From: Nocardia albiluteola
Lineage (GTDB): Bacteria > Actinomycetota > Actinomycetes > Mycobacteriales > Mycobacteriaceae
Length of the DNA stretch: 64,000 nt
Direction of reading: 5' to 3'
Assembly: GCF_018860155.1 (NCBI RefSeq)
Contig: NZ_JAHKNI010000001.1
Coordinates: forward strand, 137,333 to 201,332
Shown here: piece by piece, positions 36,603 to 49,514 of the stretch
Layout: each line of letters begins with the position of its first letter
Numbering within the stretch: position 1 is the stretch's first letter
The notes under the pieces: model-generated
What the model saw: only the letters and a program-made list of their open reading frames with translations
The model's database searches: none
Told to the model about the DNA's origin: nothing
Position numbers and translations under genes: made by a program

Positions 36603-36984
36603 TCCCGTCGGTCGTGTCGCCGGTCACCGCGGGCGGCGACCCCTTCAAAGGCTTCTGTTCGGCTGCCTCACCGGTCGCCGAGCTCGGCGCGGGCGCGGAG
36701 CTCTCGGGCACAACCGGATCGGCGGCAGCCCCCTTCCGCTTCCGTTCCGGAACGGGGTCCCACCCACCAGGGTGCCAGGGCGCACATTTGGCCAGACGCA
36801 CGGCCGTCAATCCGAGGCCGATGAACAGCCCTCGGGTGCGCAACGCGGTCACCGCGTACTCGCTGCAGGTGGGGGTGAACCGGCACACCGGCAGCCGGGT
36901 GGGGGAGATGTAGGTGCGGTACAGCTCGATGAGGAAGATCAGGAGTTTGGCCGGGAAATGGCCCGCGGCGCGAAGGTACTTCAT
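36595..36984 (-). CDS. yidD: Membrane protein insertion efficiency factor YidD
   Basis: 129 residues. The conserved YidD core runs over the first 75 residues: [27 protein letters not shown], with its three cysteines, and [14 protein letters not shown]. It has an amphipathic head helix that binds the inner face of the membrane. The Ala/Glu-rich tail of about 40 residues is extra. The ATG overlaps the rnpA stop (ATGA) and its end overlaps yidC, so all three are coupled. Confidence 0.94.
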   Translation of the reverse strand: MKYLRAAGHFPAKLLIFLIELYRTYISPTRLPVCRFTPTCSEYAVTALRTRGLFIGLGLTAVRLAKCAPWHPGGWDPVPERKRKGAAADPVVPESSAPAPSSATGEAAEQKPLKGSPPAVTGDTTDGSA

Positions 36985-37382
36985 GAGAGTCTGCCGGATT
37001 CCAGCGTGGGCGGCTCGGACGGACTCGCCTCGGGTAGCAGCCGGCGCAGCGCGGACCGCAGCTGCCGATCCAGTTCGGCGCTGTCCACGGTCGCCGCGCC
37101 CGGCAAGGCCCGGATAACGATATCCGCCAGGACGGGAAGCTCACCCGCCACACCGGCGCAGATATGACGCAGGCGGCGAGCCACGCGGTGACGCACCACC
37201 GCATTGCCCACCGCCTTGCTGACGATCAAACCGAATCGCGGGCCGCCGGAGCGGACATTCTCGATCGACACAGGTGTCAGGAGCGCGTGCACGACAAGAT
37301 CATGTCTCCCGACTCGCCGGCCGTGCCGCACCGTCCGGGAGAAATCGGCACGATGATGCAGCCGATACGGCTCAGGCAACAC
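36981..37382 (-). CDS. rnpA: Ribonuclease P protein component
   Basis: Protein subunit of RNase P, which trims the 5' ends of tRNAs; 133 residues. The basic RNR-type motif is in VSKAVGNAVVRHRVARRLRHIC. The head LPEPYRLHHRADF is typical. The start is GTG. It lies 159 bases after rpmH and overlaps yidD by four bases. The catalytic RNA gene is not in this window. Confidence 0.95.
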   Translation of the reverse strand: MLPEPYRLHHRADFSRTVRHGRRVGRHDLVVHALLTPVSIENVRSGGPRFGLIVSKAVGNAVVRHRVARRLRHICAGVAGELPVLADIVIRALPGAATVDSAELDRQLRSALRRLLPEASPSEPPTLESGRLS

Positions 37383-37541
37383 CTGGGTGTCCGAGCACGT
37401 ATCGGGTGGAGAGGTACGGACCGAACGGCGAACAGTTCACGACGCTCCATCCTCCGGCGCCGCTTCCGAGGGCCCTGCGTAGTTACGCAAGCTGCCTCCT
37501 TCGGGCCCGCCGGTGCGCGGCGCGATGCCGGTACCGATCGA

Positions 37542-37685
37542 TCAGGCCGTGAGCTTGGCGCGGCCCTTGCCGCGGCGCGCCGACACGATGGCGCGACCCG
37601 CGCGGGTCCGCATCCGGAGACGGAAGCCGTGGACCCGCGCCCGACGACGGTTGTTCGGCTGGAACGTCCGCTTGCCCTTGGCCAC
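37542..37685 (-). CDS. rpmH: 50S ribosomal protein L34
   Basis: Basic protein of 47 residues. [20 protein letters not shown] and the tail [11 protein letters not shown] are nearly invariant in L34. The true start is the GTG at 37685 with GAGGAG upstream; a longer open frame to 37847 is not the gene. It is the first gene of the leftward operon from the origin, divergent from dnaA. Confidence 0.97.
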   Translation of the reverse strand: MAKGKRTFQPNNRRRARVHGFRLRMRTRAGRAIVSARRGKGRAKLTA

Positions 37686-38225
37686 GGTCAACACTCCTCG
37701 AGTTGGTGAGCGCCAGGCGGCGCTCGAAGTTAGTCGGTGAAACATACTGTGTTCGCAATGTGGGCCTGGAGGCCGCATCCGAACAACGCCCATCGGGGTG
37801 CAATGACCTGTCCGTGTGGAGACAGCAGGCACTGCGCACCGCGTCAATGGGTGACTGTACGAGGGTACTGATCAGCTCGTACAGGGTCAAACTCGGGTCC
37901 CTCGATGCGATCTGCGCCACTACCGAGGCCCCGCGGCGACTCGCCCAGCGCCCCTGCCGCACGGTCACGGCAACGAGTATGGTGCGTTGCTGGGGGATTG
38001 CCGAAGAACGCCTGGTCTGGGCATCGTCCGGGGGATGTGTACAGCCCTACGCGCACTGATGCGCTTTTCCACATCTGTGGATAATTGTGTGGAAACACCC
38101 CTGGGGTGGCATATTCTTATGGCCCCCAGCCCACCAAGACGGCCTTGCCGACGCCCATGCTGCGGGGGACTGCGGGCGATGCCGACCGTCTGCTCCAAGC
38201 GAGATGTTCCGGGGAGGAAGTATAC
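37686..38225. other. rpmH-dnaA divergent control region
   Basis: 540 bases with no gene. It must hold the promoters of the rpmH operon (leftward) and dnaA (rightward). A DnaA box TGTGGATAA lies at 38076-38084, with TTTCCACA at 38066-38073 and GTGTGGAAA close by, so dnaA is probably self-regulated. The dnaA ribosome-binding site GGGGAGGAAG is at the right end. Confidence 0.75.
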
Positions 38226-40031
38226 GTGGACGACGAGCAGAACGTGTTGACCGCAGTCTGGCCGGAGGTGGTCGCCGAACTCACCATGGGCTCGGCCGAC
38301 GGTGCCATCCCTCCGGTGAGCAACGCCCAGAAGGCATGGTTGGGCCTGGTCAAACCGTTGACGGTGGCACAGGGATTCGCCCTGCTCTCGGTGCCCTCCT
38401 CACTCGCCCAGGAGGCGATCGAGCGCGATCTGCGCGAACCGATCCTGCGTTCCCTCGGCCGACGGCTCGGCCCACAGGTGGAAGGACTCGGCGTCCGGAT
38501 CGCGGCGCCCGCGGCCCCGCCCGCCGATCGCCTCGGCGGCCAGCCCCGGCATGCGCGCCTGACCTCCCGCCCGGACCGGCTGCGTGAGCATCCGCGCGCT
38601 CCCCGCGAGCCTGTGAATTACCCCGCACCACCGGAGTACCAGGCACCACCGGACTACCCGGCGCCGCGCTATCACACCCCGCCCGAGTATCCGGCCGGCG
38701 ACGACTATCCCCAGCCCGAGTTTGCGGCCGTGCAGATGGCCGGAGAGTTGCCGAACATCCCCAACCACGGGGTGGCAACCCCGATGCGCCACGACATGGA
38801 CCTGCCCCCGGTCCGCAACGCCCCGAGCCCGCCCGGACAGGAGTCGCTTTTCGCGCCCGAGTCCGAACCCATACCGGTGCGGCGGCCACAGCCGGAGAAG
38901 CCAGAGGACGACGAACCGGTCGTGCAGGGCCCCAACTCGTGGCCGACATACTTCGCTAAGCCCCCCCAGCCACCCGCGCCGGCCCCGGCCGCCTCCTCCT
39001 CGTCGGCGAGCCTCAATGCCAAATACACGTTCGAGACGTTCGTGATCGGCGCCTCCAACCGGTTCGCCCACGCGGCCGCGGTGGCGATCGCCGAGGCGCC
39101 CGCGCGCGCCTACAACCCGCTGTTTGTCTGGGGCGCTTCGGGTTTGGGCAAGACGCACCTGTTGCACGCGGCCGGCCACTACGCCCAGCGGCTGTTTCCG
39201 GGGATGCGGGTGAAGTACGTCTCGACCGAGGAATTCACCAACGACTTCATCAACAGCCTGCGCGACGACCGCAAGGTGGCCTTCAAACGCCGCTACCGCG
39301 AGACCGACATCCTGCTGGTCGACGACATCCAGTTCATCGAGGGCAAGGAAGGCATCCAGGAGGAGTTCTTCCACACCTTCAACACGCTGCACAATGCCAA
39401 CAAGCAGATCGTGGTGTCCTCGGACCGGCCGCCCAAGCAGCTGGCGACGCTGGAGGAGCGGCTGCGGACCCGGTTCGAGTGGGGCCTGATCACCGATGTG
39501 CAGCCGCCCGAACTCGAGACCCGGATCGCCATCCTGAGCAAGAAGGCGCGGATGGACCGCCTCGACGTGCCGCACGACGTGCTCGAACTGATCGCCAGCC
39601 GGGTGGAGCGCAATATCCGCGAGCTCGAGGGCGCGCTGATCCGGGTGACGGCGTTCGCCTCGCTCAACGGGCAGCCGCTGGATCTGTCGCTGGCCGAGGT
39701 GGTGCTGCGGGATCTGATGCCCGACACCACCACGCTGGAGATCACCGCCTCGACGATCATGGCCGTCACCGCGGAGTACTTCAACACCACGCTGGAGGAG
39801 CTGACCGGTCCGGGCAAGGCGCGGCCGCTGGCCCAGGCGCGGCAGATCGCGATGTACCTGTGCCGCGAACTCACCGATCTGTCGCTGCCCAAGATCGGGC
39901 AGGCCTTCGGCCGCGACCACACCACGGTCATGTACGCCGAGAAGAAGGTGCGCAAGGAGATGACCGAGCGCCGGCGCGTGTACGACCAGGTTCAGGAACT
40001 CACAGCCCGAATTAAACAGCGCTCCCGCTGA
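38226..40031 (+). CDS. dnaA: Chromosomal replication initiator protein DnaA
   Basis: Binds DnaA boxes in oriC and opens the DNA; 601 residues. Domain I covers about residues 1-90. Domain II is a long Pro/Tyr-rich linker to about residue 260, including repeated [20 protein letters not shown] motifs. Domain III is the AAA+ motor, with Walker [16 protein letters not shown] and Walker [10 protein letters not shown]. Domain IV ends with the DnaA signature ([20 protein letters not shown]). The GTG start at 38226 has GGGGAGGAAG 6 bases upstream. The linker makes it longer than the 507 residues of M. tuberculosis DnaA. Confidence 0.97.
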   Translation: MDDEQNVLTAVWPEVVAELTMGSADGAIPPVSNAQKAWLGLVKPLTVAQGFALLSVPSSLAQEAIERDLREPILRSLGRRLGPQVEGLGVRIAAPAAPPADRLGGQPRHARLTSRPDRLREHPRAPREPVNYPAPPEYQAPPDYPAPRYHTPPEYPAGDDYPQPEFAAVQMAGELPNIPNHGVATPMRHDMDLPPVRNAPSPPGQESLFAPESEPIPVRRPQPEKPEDDEPVVQGPNSWPTYFAKPPQPPAPAPAASSSSASLNAKYTFETFVIGASNRFAHAAAVAIAEAPARAYNPLFVWGASGLGKTHLLHAAGHYAQRLFPGMRVKYVSTEEFTNDFINSLRDDRKVAFKRRYRETDILLVDDIQFIEGKEGIQEEFFHTFNTLHNANKQIVVSSDRPPKQLATLEERLRTRFEWGLITDVQPPELETRIAILSKKARMDRLDVPHDVLELIASRVERNIRELEGALIRVTAFASLNGQPLDLSLAEVVLRDLMPDTTTLEITASTIMAVTAEYFNTTLEELTGPGKARPLAQARQIAMYLCRELTDLSLPKIGQAFGRDHTTVMYAEKKVRKEMTERRRVYDQVQELTARIKQRSR

Positions 40032-40041
40032 TTCGATCCAC

Positions 40042-40082
40042 AGGGCCCCTTCACCCCGCTGACCTGGGTGAAGGGGCCTTTT
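40042..40082 (+). terminator. dnaA terminator
   Basis: A 15-base stem (arms 40042-40056 and 40066-40080, one wobble) closes with TTTT. It lies 10 bases after the dnaA stop and shields oriC from dnaA transcription. Confidence 0.85.
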
Positions 40083-40086
40083 CGCG

Positions 40087-40130
40087 TTGTGGATTCCTCG
40101 AGGAATTCTTGTGGAGTCCTCGAGGAATCC
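40087..40130. repeat. oriC iteron pair A (two 22-bp units)
   Basis: Two adjacent 22-base units (40087-40108 and 40109-40130). Each begins TTGTGGA, a DnaA-box half, and ends with a perfect palindrome TCCTCGAGGA plus AAT. The units differ at only two positions. Confidence 0.85.
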
Positions 40131-40261
40131 CCCGGCTGTCCACCGAGTTGCCCACAGCGCTGGGGAGCAATCTGTGCATCGACCGCTCACAGGGGTTAGT
40201 CCACAGATTGCACAGGCCGATTCATCCACGGGGGCTGACCAGTCGCGATCCCCGATTCGGG

Positions 40262-40305
40262 GTGTGGATTCCTCGAGGAATCCCTGTCAGGTCCTCGAGG
40301 AATCC
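40262..40305. repeat. oriC iteron pair B (two 22-bp units)
   Basis: Second pair with the same 22-base period, exactly 175 bases after pair A (40262-40283 and 40284-40305). The TCCTCGAGGA palindrome is perfect in both; the TGTGGA part is kept in the first unit and degraded in the second. Confidence 0.85.
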
Positions 40306-40364
40306 ACGGGTTCTGCACCGGATTACGCACACGTGTGCACAACAGGGTGATCACCGGGGGAGAA

Positions 40365-40386
40365 CTCGAGGATGGCTCGAGGATGG
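40365..40386. repeat. oriC 11-bp direct repeat CTCGAGGATGG
   Basis: Two perfect adjacent copies of CTCGAGGATGG (40365-40375 and 40376-40386). An inverted copy, CATCCTCGAG, lies at 40427-40436. Confidence 0.8.
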
Positions 40387-40514
40387 GGTTGGGACAGATC
40401 CGTGAACTCCACAGTGGCTCCCCGTTCATCCTCGAGTCACCCTCCGGACATCCCCATGCCGCCACGCCTCCCTAGCAGGGAGTTCGCCCGGACTCCACAG
40501 ATTCCACAGCGCCT

Positions 40515-40558
40515 ACTACTACTTCAGTTCTCTCTCTAGAGAGATCTCTTTTAAAACA
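40515..40558. other. Candidate DNA unwinding element
   Basis: The most AT-rich stretch between dnaA and dnaN. It includes two overlapping palindromes, CTCTCTAGAGAG (40532-40543) and AGAGATCTCT (40540-40549), then TTTTAAAA. The position beside the DnaA-box cluster suits a duplex-opening site; this is inference. Confidence 0.55.
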
Positions 40559-40886
40559 GGGTGTGTGGAAACTCGGTTCGGGGATACATCGACACGACGG
40601 CACCATCCCCAGGACCGAATCGAAGGCAGGGAGAAGGGCAGGACCCGGAGCGGCGCCCATCCGGTATCGGCACCGCCCACGGATGGACCCCCGGCATCCC
40701 ATCCGACGCACCGGAGGGGGCGGCGTGGTCTTTGCTGTCGTTCACGGGTACGGTTTGGTGTCGGTCGCCTGTGTCACACTGCGGTGAGAGGGAATGCGGG
40801 AGGCCGATCCAGCACCTCATGCATGAACCCGCGCACGTATCGAACAGGTCACGACCGACCGAGACTGGGAGAGGAAATACCGGGCG

Positions 40887-42056
40887 ATGGAGCTTGCAAG
40901 CATGAAGTTTCGGGTCGCTCGCGAGGATTTCGCGGAGTCCGTCGCCTGGGTGGCGCGCAGTCTGCCGTCGCGCCCGCCCGTGCCGGTGCTCGGCGGCGTC
41001 CTGCTCGTCGCGAGCGAGGAGGGGCTCACGGTCTCCGGTTTCGACTACGAAGTCTCCGCGCAGATGCGAGTCGCCGCCGAGGTGGCCGGTCCCGGACAGG
41101 TCCTGGTCTCCGGGCGCCTGCTGGCCGACATCACCAAGGCGCTGTCCAACAAGCCGGTCGACGTGTCGGTCGACGGCACCCGCGTGCTGATCGCCTGCGG
41201 CAGTGCCAAGTTCTCGTTGCCGACCATGCCGGTCGAGGATTATCCCCAGCTTCCCGAACTGCCCCCGCAGACCGGTGAGCTCGGGGTCGATCTGTTCAGC
41301 TCGGCGGTGAGCCAGGTGGCCGTCGCCGCCGGCCGCGACGACACGCTGCCGATGCTCACCGGCATCCGGGTCGAGATCGAGGGTTCCAAGGTGGTGCTCG
41401 CCGCCACCGACCGCTTCCGCCTTGCCGTGCGGCACCTGGAGTGGCAGCCCGGCCGCCCCGATGTGGAGACCGCGGTGCTGGTCCCCGCGCGCACCTTCTC
41501 CGAGGCCGCCAAGACGCTCGGCGCCACCGATGCTCCGGTGCAACTCGCCTTCGGCACGGGCACCGACGGTCTGCTCGGTATCGTCAACGGCGGCCGCCGC
41601 ACCACCACCCGGCTGCTGGACGCGGAATTCCCGAAGTTCCGCCAATTGCTCCCCAAGGAGCACACCTCGATCGCCACGCTCGAGGTCGCCGCGCTGATCG
41701 AGGCGATCAAACGCGTTGCGCTGGTTGCCGAACGCGGCGCCCAGGTTCGCCTCGAATTCTCCGATCAGGGCCTGCTGCTCTCGGCGGGTGGCGACGACGC
41801 GGGTCGCGCCGAGGAGTGGCTGTCGGCCGATTTCCGTGGCGAGCCGCTGACCATCGCCTTCAATCCCGGCTACCTCAACGACGGTCTGTCCGCGTTGCAC
41901 GCCGACCGCGTGACCTTCGGATTCACCACGCCGAGCCGGCCCGCGGTGCTGACTCCGGTCGGCGAGGCCGAGCCCGAGGTCAACGAGTCCGGCGCCTTCC
42001 CCGCGCTGTCTACCGACTACATCTACCTGCTGATGCCGGTTCGCCTGCCGGGCTGA
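40887..42056 (+). CDS. dnaN: DNA polymerase III sliding clamp subunit beta
   Basis: Ring-forming processivity clamp, 389 residues, with the three repeated clamp domains. Typical segments are [43 protein letters not shown] and, at the end, [12 protein letters not shown]. Two start codons are possible, 40887 and 40902; GAGAGGAAA lies upstream of both. It is also the target of griselimycin-type inhibitors in related genera, which is family knowledge. recF follows after 128 bases. Confidence 0.97.
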   Translation: MELASMKFRVAREDFAESVAWVARSLPSRPPVPVLGGVLLVASEEGLTVSGFDYEVSAQMRVAAEVAGPGQVLVSGRLLADITKALSNKPVDVSVDGTRVLIACGSAKFSLPTMPVEDYPQLPELPPQTGELGVDLFSSAVSQVAVAAGRDDTLPMLTGIRVEIEGSKVVLAATDRFRLAVRHLEWQPGRPDVETAVLVPARTFSEAAKTLGATDAPVQLAFGTGTDGLLGIVNGGRRTTTRLLDAEFPKFRQLLPKEHTSIATLEVAALIEAIKRVALVAERGAQVRLEFSDQGLLLSAGGDDAGRAEEWLSADFRGEPLTIAFNPGYLNDGLSALHADRVTFGFTTPSRPAVLTPVGEAEPEVNESGAFPALSTDYIYLLMPVRLPG

Positions 42057-42184
42057 GTCCGCGCCTTGTGGGGCGAGCTGTGGATACTGTTGACAACTCT
42101 GTGAAATACCCTGGGCGGGTGGGCCGTTCGGTCCGCCTCCCCAGGTTTTCCACAGGGTCCCCGGCGGGAGCGGTGGACTGAGCG

Positions 42185-43639
42185 ATGTACGTGCGGACAT
42201 TGACGCTGCGTGATTTTCGCTCCTGGGACCAGACCGATCTCGAATTATCCAGCGGTCGCACGGTTTTCCTGGGTTCCAACGGAAACGGCAAGACCAACCT
42301 GATCGAGGCCGTCGGATATCTGTCCACACTCGGCTCCCACCGCGTGGCCGCGGACGCACCACTGATTCGCTTGGGCGCGCAGCGATCCCGGATCGGTGCG
42401 ACGGTCGTCAACTCCGGGCGCGAGCTGCGCATCGATATGGAGCTGAACCAGGGCTCGGCCAACCGCGCACAGATCAACCGTTCGCCCGTGCGCCGCACCC
42501 GCGAGATCCTCGGGATCCTGCAGACGGTGCTGTTCGCACCGGAGGATCTCGCGCTTGTCCGCGGCGATCCATCCGAGCGCCGTCGTTTCCTGGACGAGCT
42601 GTGCACCGCGCGGCTGCCCCGCCTGGCCGGCGTGCGCTCCGATTACGACCGGGTACTGCGCCAGCGTTCAGCCCTGCTGAAAACCGCTGGCAGGCACGCA
42701 CGTTCGCGCTCGTCGGCGGATCTGAGCACGCTGGATGTCTGGGACGGGCATCTGGCCGTACACGGTGCCGAACTACTGGCACAGCGGTTACGCCTGGTAC
42801 ACGAGCTGCATCCACACCTGGAGCAGGCGTACCACTCGATCGCGCCGGAGTCCCGCACCGCCGCCATCCGCTATCGCAGCGGTTATCTGCCGCCGGAGTT
42901 CCTGGAACCCGGCCGGTCTCCGGATCCCGATGACGCGCAGGCCCTCGAGGAGATCATGCTGCGCGAGCTGAGCGCCGCGCGCCCACGGGAACTCGAACGC
43001 GGTGTCTGCCTGATCGGCCCGCACCGCGACGACCTGGACCTGATGCTGGGCTCCGCACCGGCGAAAGGCTTTGCCAGCCACGGGGAATCGTGGTCGTTCG
43101 CGCTGGCGCTGCGGTTGTCCTCCTTCGAACTACTGCGCTGTCTCGGCACCGATCCGGTCCTCATGCTGGACGATGTCTTCGCCGAGCTCGACCGACGTCG
43201 CCGCACGGCCCTGGCCGCCGTCGCGGCCACCGCCGAACAGGTGCTGATCACCGCCGCCGTGCCCGAGGACGTGCCCGCGGAGCTCGAGGCGCGGCCGTTG
43301 CACGTGGAGACCAGCGGTGCGGCCGACCACCGCATCTCCCGCATCGTGGATCCGGCCGTTGCCACTGCCGCTGCGTCGACCGTTGCCGATGTGTTGGCCA
43401 CTGCCGGTGCGCCGGACACCGCCGCTACGTCGGCCACCGCGGCTGCGCCAGACGTTGCTGCTGCGCCCGAAATCTCCATGGATCCGGGCGCCTCCATGGA
43501 TCCGGGCGCCTCCATGGATCCGGGCGCCTCCATGGATCCGGGCGCCTCCATGGATCCGGACGCCTCCACGGACCCGGACGTCCCCACAGACCCGGACGCC
43601 CCCCTCGGCGCATCATCCGGTGGTGATTCCGCGCACTGA
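42185..43639 (+). CDS. recF: DNA replication and repair protein RecF with repeat tail
   Basis: SMC-like ATPase that helps load RecA at gaps; 484 residues. Walker A is [14 protein letters not shown], the signature region has [14 protein letters not shown], and Walker B is [12 protein letters not shown] followed by a RRR motif. The conserved protein ends near residue 391. About 93 further residues are a low-complexity tail made of 12-residue units and then SMDPGA repeats. Usual RecF proteins are 360-400 residues long. It follows dnaN, with a DnaA-box-like TGTGGATA in the gap. The downstream DciA-type gene is 199 bases away. The core call is firm; the tail is an oddity. Confidence 0.95.
   Translation: MYVRTLTLRDFRSWDQTDLELSSGRTVFLGSNGNGKTNLIEAVGYLSTLGSHRVAADAPLIRLGAQRSRIGATVVNSGRELRIDMELNQGSANRAQINRSPVRRTREILGILQTVLFAPEDLALVRGDPSERRRFLDELCTARLPRLAGVRSDYDRVLRQRSALLKTAGRHARSRSSADLSTLDVWDGHLAVHGAELLAQRLRLVHELHPHLEQAYHSIAPESRTAAIRYRSGYLPPEFLEPGRSPDPDDAQALEEIMLRELSAARPRELERGVCLIGPHRDDLDLMLGSAPAKGFASHGESWSFALALRLSSFELLRCLGTDPVLMLDDVFAELDRRRRTALAAVAATAEQVLITAAVPEDVPAELEARPLHVETSGAADHRISRIVDPAVATAAASTVADVLATAGAPDTAATSATAAAPDVAAAPEISMDPGASMDPGASMDPGASMDPGASMDPDASTDPDVPTDPDAPLGASSGGDSAH
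43361..43600. repeat. Two-tier minisatellite in the 3' end of recF
   Basis: First come three 36-base units (43361, 43397, 43433), which encode ATAAAS, ATAGAP and ATAAAP-type repeats. From 43475 there are seven 18-base units; four are identical (43475-43546, encoding SMDPGA), and three decay in order. Both periods are multiples of three. Confidence 0.9.
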
Positions 43640-43838
43640 TCGATGAGCCTGTGATATTGCCCATATCCGTCCATCGTCACGTGTCGTAATTGGGTTGCAT
43701 GACACTGCTCGCCGCATGGGCGTGTCATCGATCCCACCCGCTAGCCTTTGTGCAACACCGGCACCCGGAGCCGATTGCGAGCCTGTCCCTTGCCCGCACG
43801 ACCGGGCCGCACCGGCAGTGCAGGGAAGGGCGATGGCG

Positions 43839-44408
43839 ATGGCGGACGATCTCGAGCGCGGTTCCTCCGCCGCCGAATCCACCGGCCCGGAGACCGAACT
43901 GCGGGGGATCGACCTGGCCCGTCGGGCGCTGGAGGAGGCGCGCGCCGCGGCCAAGGCCAGCGGCAAGGCGGTCGGGCAGGGCCGGGCCTCGCCGCGCAGG
44001 GGCGGCGTGCGGGCGCTGCGGCGCCGCGGCTGGTCGGGTGCCGGGCCCGACGAGCGCGATCCCCAGCTGCTGTCCGCGGTCGCCGGCGCCCTGGCCAAGG
44101 GCCGCGGCTGGTCCGGAAAGGTCGCCGAGGGAACGGTATTCGGCCGCTGGTCGAGCGTGGTCGGCGAGGACATCGCCAGCCACGCCACCCCCGTCTCGCT
44201 GACCGACGGGGTGCTCAGCATCCAGGCCGAGTCCACAGCCTGGGCGACTCAGTTGCGCATGCTGCAGGCGCAGCTGCTGGCGAAGATCAATGCCGCCGTC
44301 GGTCAGGGCGTGGTGAAACAGCTCAAGATCAGCGGCCCGGCTGCTCCGAGCTGGCGCAAGGGGGCGCGGCACGTGAAGGGGCTGGGGCCCCGCGATACGT
44401 ACGGTTAG
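43839..44408 (+). CDS. DciA-type protein (DUF721, Rv0004-like)
   Basis: 189 residues. A basic head with [12 protein letters not shown] precedes the DUF721 domain ([53 protein letters not shown]). DciA proteins help load or position the replicative helicase DnaB in bacteria without DnaC. The place between recF and gyrB matches Rv0004. The ATG at 43839 has GGAAGGG 8 bases upstream; the ATG at 43833 is too close to that site. Confidence 0.9.
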   Translation: MADDLERGSSAAESTGPETELRGIDLARRALEEARAAAKASGKAVGQGRASPRRGGVRALRRRGWSGAGPDERDPQLLSAVAGALAKGRGWSGKVAEGTVFGRWSSVVGEDIASHATPVSLTDGVLSIQAESTAWATQLRMLQAQLLAKINAAVGQGVVKQLKISGPAAPSWRKGARHVKGLGPRDTYG

Positions 44409-46907
<2,499 letters not shown>

Positions 46908-46955
46908 TCCGGTGCGAAACACACTGCCGCACACCCGGACTACTTAGGAGACTTC

Positions 46956-49460
46956 ATGACTGAAACAACGCTGCCGCCCAGCGGCGGTGGCGACCGGATC
47001 GAACCGGTCGACATCCAGAACGAAATGCAGAGCAGCTACATCGATTACGCGATGAGCGTGATCGTGGGCCGCGCGCTGCCCGAGGTCCGCGACGGCCTCA
47101 AGCCGGTGCACCGCCGCGTGCTGTATGCGATGTACGACAACGGATATCGCCCCGACCGCGGCTACGTGAAGTCCGCGCGCCCGGTCGCGGAGACGATGGG
47201 TAACTATCACCCGCACGGCGACACCTCGATCTACGACACCCTCGTGCGCATGGCGCAGCCCTGGTCGCTGCGCTACCCGCTGGTCGACGGTCAGGGCAAC
47301 TTCGGCTCGCGCGGCAACGACGGCGCGGCCGCCATGCGGTACACCGAATGCCGGCTCACCCCGCTGGCGATGGAGATGCTGCGCGAAATCGACCACGAGA
47401 CGGTCGATTTCATCGCGAACTACGACGGTCGCTCCCAGGAGCCGACGGTTCTCCCCAGCCGGGTACCCGCCCTGTTGATGAACGGCAGCAACGGCATCGC
47501 GGTCGGCATGGCGACCAATATTCCGCCGCACAACCTCAACGAGCTCGCCGAGGCGATCTACTGGGCACTGGAGAACCACGAGGCCGACGAGGAGACCACC
47601 CTCGAGGCCTGCATGGAGCGGGTCAAGGGCCCGGACTTTCCGACGCACGGCCTGATCGTCGGCACGAACGGTATCCACGACGCGTACACCACCGGTCGTG
47701 GGTCGATCCGCATGCGCGGCGTGGTCGAGATCGAGGAGGACAACCGCGGCCGCACCACGATCGTCATCACCGAGCTGCCGTACCAGGTCAACACCGACAA
47801 CTTCATCAACTCGATCGCCGAGCAGGTGAAGGACGGCAAGATCGCGGGTATCTCCGACATCCACGACGAGTCCTCGGACCGCGCGGGCATGCGGATCGTG
47901 GTCACGGTCAAGCGCGACGCCGTGGCCAAGGTGGTGCTGAACAACCTCTACAAGCACACCCAGCTGCAGACCAGCTTCGGCGCGAACATGCTGTCCATCG
48001 TGGACGGCGTGCCGCGCACGCTGCGGCTGGACCAGATGATCCGGTTCTACGTCGCGCATCAGTTGGAAGTCATCGTCCGGCGCACCCGCTACCTGCTGCG
48101 TAAGGCCGAGGAGCGTGCCCACATCCTGCGCGGCCTGGTCAAGGCCCTGGATGCGCTCGACGAGGTCATCGCGCTGATCCGGCGTTCGGCCAATACCGAC
48201 ACCGCGCGCACCGGCCTGATGCAGCTGCTCGACATCGACGAGATCCAGGCCACCGCGATCCTCGATATGCAGCTGCGTCGCCTGTCGGCCCTGGAGCGCC
48301 AGAAGATCGTCGACGAATTGGCCAAGATCGAGCTCGAGATCGCCGATCTGAAGGACATTCTCGAAAGGCCCGAGCGCCAGCGCGCGATCGTGCGCGATGA
48401 GCTGAAGGAGATCGTCGAGAAGTACGGCGACGACCGGCGCACCCGGATCATCTCCGCCGACGGCGACGTCGCCGACGAGGATCTGATCGCCCGCGAGGAC
48501 GTGGTCGTGACGATCACCGAGACCGGCTACGCCAAGCGCACCAAGACCGATCTGTACCGCAGCCAGAAGCGCGGCGGCAAGGGTGTGCAGGGCGCCGGGC
48601 TCAAGCAGGACGACCTGGTCAAGCACTTCTTCGTCACCTCGACGCACGATTGGCTGCTGTTCTTCACGAACCTGGGCCGGGTGTACCGGGCCAAAGCCTA
48701 CGAACTGCCCGAGGCCGCGCGCACCGCCCGCGGCCAGCACGTGGCCAACCTGCTGGCGTTCCAGCCGGAGGAGAAGATCGCCCAGGTCATCCAGCTCAAG
48801 ACCTACGAGGACGCGCCGTATCTGGTGCTGGCGACCCGCAACGGCCTGGTGAAGAAGTCGAAGCTGACCGATTTCGACTCCAACCGGACCGGCGGCATCG
48901 TCGCGGTGAATCTGCGCGATGGTGACGAATTGGTCGGCGCCGCACTGTGTTCGGCCGACGACGACCTGCTGCTGGTCTCGGCGCACGGCCAGTCGATCCG
49001 CTTCCCCGCCAACGACGAGGTGCTGCGCCCGATGGGCCGCGCGACCTCCGGTGTGCAGGGCATGCGGTTCAACACCGACGATGAACTGTTGTCGCTCAAT
49101 GTGGTTCGCGAGGACACATATCTGCTGGTGGCCACCGCCGGCGGCTATTCCAAGCGGACCGCGATCGAGGAGTACACCGCGCAGGGCCGCGGCGGTAAGG
49201 GTGTATTGACTATCCAATACGACCAGCGCCGTGGCAGTCTGGTGGGCGCCCTCATCGTCGACGATGAGGACGAGCTCTACGCCATCACATCCGGCGGCGG
49301 TGTCATCCGGACGGCGGCGAAGCAGGTTCGTAAGGCCGGTCGCCAGACCAAGGGTGTGCGATTGATGAATCTGGGCGAGGGCGATACGTTGCTTGCGATC
49401 GCTCGTAACGCCGACGAACGCGACGAGGTTCCCGGCGAAGATGACACCAGTGGTTCCTAG
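46956..49460 (+). CDS. gyrA: DNA gyrase subunit A
   Basis: DNA-cleaving subunit of gyrase, 834 residues. The catalytic tyrosine is Tyr129 in AMRYTECRL. The quinolone-determining segment reads [20 protein letters not shown], with Thr90, Ser91 and Asp94; M. tuberculosis has Ala90. The GyrA box is present as [10 protein letters not shown], and the beta-pinwheel C-terminal domain is complete. ATG at 46956 with TAGGAG upstream. It is coupled in one transcript with gyrB. Confidence 0.97.
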   Translation: MTETTLPPSGGGDRIEPVDIQNEMQSSYIDYAMSVIVGRALPEVRDGLKPVHRRVLYAMYDNGYRPDRGYVKSARPVAETMGNYHPHGDTSIYDTLVRMAQPWSLRYPLVDGQGNFGSRGNDGAAAMRYTECRLTPLAMEMLREIDHETVDFIANYDGRSQEPTVLPSRVPALLMNGSNGIAVGMATNIPPHNLNELAEAIYWALENHEADEETTLEACMERVKGPDFPTHGLIVGTNGIHDAYTTGRGSIRMRGVVEIEEDNRGRTTIVITELPYQVNTDNFINSIAEQVKDGKIAGISDIHDESSDRAGMRIVVTVKRDAVAKVVLNNLYKHTQLQTSFGANMLSIVDGVPRTLRLDQMIRFYVAHQLEVIVRRTRYLLRKAEERAHILRGLVKALDALDEVIALIRRSANTDTARTGLMQLLDIDEIQATAILDMQLRRLSALERQKIVDELAKIELEIADLKDILERPERQRAIVRDELKEIVEKYGDDRRTRIISADGDVADEDLIAREDVVVTITETGYAKRTKTDLYRSQKRGGKGVQGAGLKQDDLVKHFFVTSTHDWLLFFTNLGRVYRAKAYELPEAARTARGQHVANLLAFQPEEKIAQVIQLKTYEDAPYLVLATRNGLVKKSKLTDFDSNRTGGIVAVNLRDGDELVGAALCSADDDLLLVSAHGQSIRFPANDEVLRPMGRATSGVQGMRFNTDDELLSLNVVREDTYLLVATAGGYSKRTAIEEYTAQGRGGKGVLTIQYDQRRGSLVGALIVDDEDELYAITSGGGVIRTAAKQVRKAGRQTKGVRLMNLGEGDTLLAIARNADERDEVPGEDDTSGS

Positions 49461-49514
49461 AAGCAGTAGTTTCGACTCGAGCACCGGCGGCACAACGGAT
49501 CTAAGGAATCCCCA

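Larger units (their letters stand above)
40083..40570. other. oriC: Origin of replication, oriC
   Basis: The dnaA-dnaN gap is 855 bases, and the left 490 carry the origin signals. DnaA-box-like sites include TTGTGGATT (40087), TTGTGGAGT (40109), TTGCCCACA (40148), TAGTCCACA (40197), TTCATCCAC (40221), TGTGGATTC (40263) and several (A/T)TCCACAG forms near 40406, 40491 and 40501. Most deviate from the strict TTGTCCACA, as in mycobacteria. Other features are 22-bp iterons, seven CTCGAG hexamers, the palindrome GCACACGTGTGC (40327-40338) and an AT-rich stretch at 40515-40558. The right part (40571-40886) is GC rich and probably holds the dnaN promoter. Confidence 0.88.
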
